From Bacteroidia bacterium (lineage in GTDB: Bacteria; Bacteroidota; Bacteroidia; Cytophagales; Cyclobacteriaceae), in the NCBI GenBank assembly GCA_016650355.1, contig JAENVX010000082.1, forward strand, positions 1 through 5,991: a stretch of 5,991 nt of DNA. The letters are read 5' to 3'. Both the position numbers and the translations under genes were made by a program. Each line of letters begins with the position of its first letter. Position 1 is the stretch's first letter. The notes beneath the pieces are model-generated. The model searched no databases and was not told the DNA's origin. It saw only the letters and a list, made by a program, of their open reading frames with translations. Shown here piece by piece: positions 5,991 to 5,991 of the stretch.

Positions 5991-5991
5991 C

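Noticed and set aside
1..5991. CRISPR, prophage, insertion sequence, tRNA or rRNA genes
   Set aside because: No regularly spaced repeats, transposase or phage motifs, cloverleaf or rRNA signature was seen on reading both strands.

Overview
This is a chromosomal housekeeping stretch, most likely from a Bacteroidota bacterium, perhaps of the Cytophagales type. The placement rests on three things. The fold-III arginine decarboxylase is of the form I know from Bacteroidota. Start codons are preceded by A-rich leaders without clear Shine-Dalgarno sequences. Base composition is moderate and AT-leaning. No phage, insertion sequence, CRISPR array, tRNA or rRNA is visible.

Layout. Four genes run on the minus strand, in transcription order: an arginase-type ureohydrolase (4261 to 3299, GTG start), a deoxyhypusine-synthase-like protein (3191 to 2214), arginyl-tRNA synthetase argS (2137 to 350), and the first 116 residues of a left-handed beta-helix (hexapeptide repeat) transferase-like protein that starts one base after argS and runs off the left edge. 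A 286-bp divergent intergenic region (4262-4547) separates these from a complete plus-strand arginine decarboxylase, speA (4548-5990). The gaps on the minus strand are 107, 76 and 1 bp. The 107-bp gap holds a perfect 9-bp inverted repeat followed by a T-rich run, which could terminate or attenuate transcription.

How the genes fit together. Arginine is the common theme. ArgS charges it onto tRNA, SpeA decarboxylates it to agmatine, and the ureohydrolase should remove urea from arginine or, less likely from its motifs, from agmatine. The deoxyhypusine-synthase-like enzyme belongs to an NAD-dependent family that moves aminobutyl groups from polyamines. Bacteria lack eIF5A, so its acceptor cannot be the classical one. 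It keeps the catalytic lysine, but several residues that hold spermidine in the human enzyme appear to be changed. The most interesting reading of the window is therefore a polyamine module around an enzyme whose real substrate is open. The intergenic region also holds a compositionally distinct segment with nested short inverted repeats and a 23-codon open frame, which could be a dispersed repeat or a structured leader.
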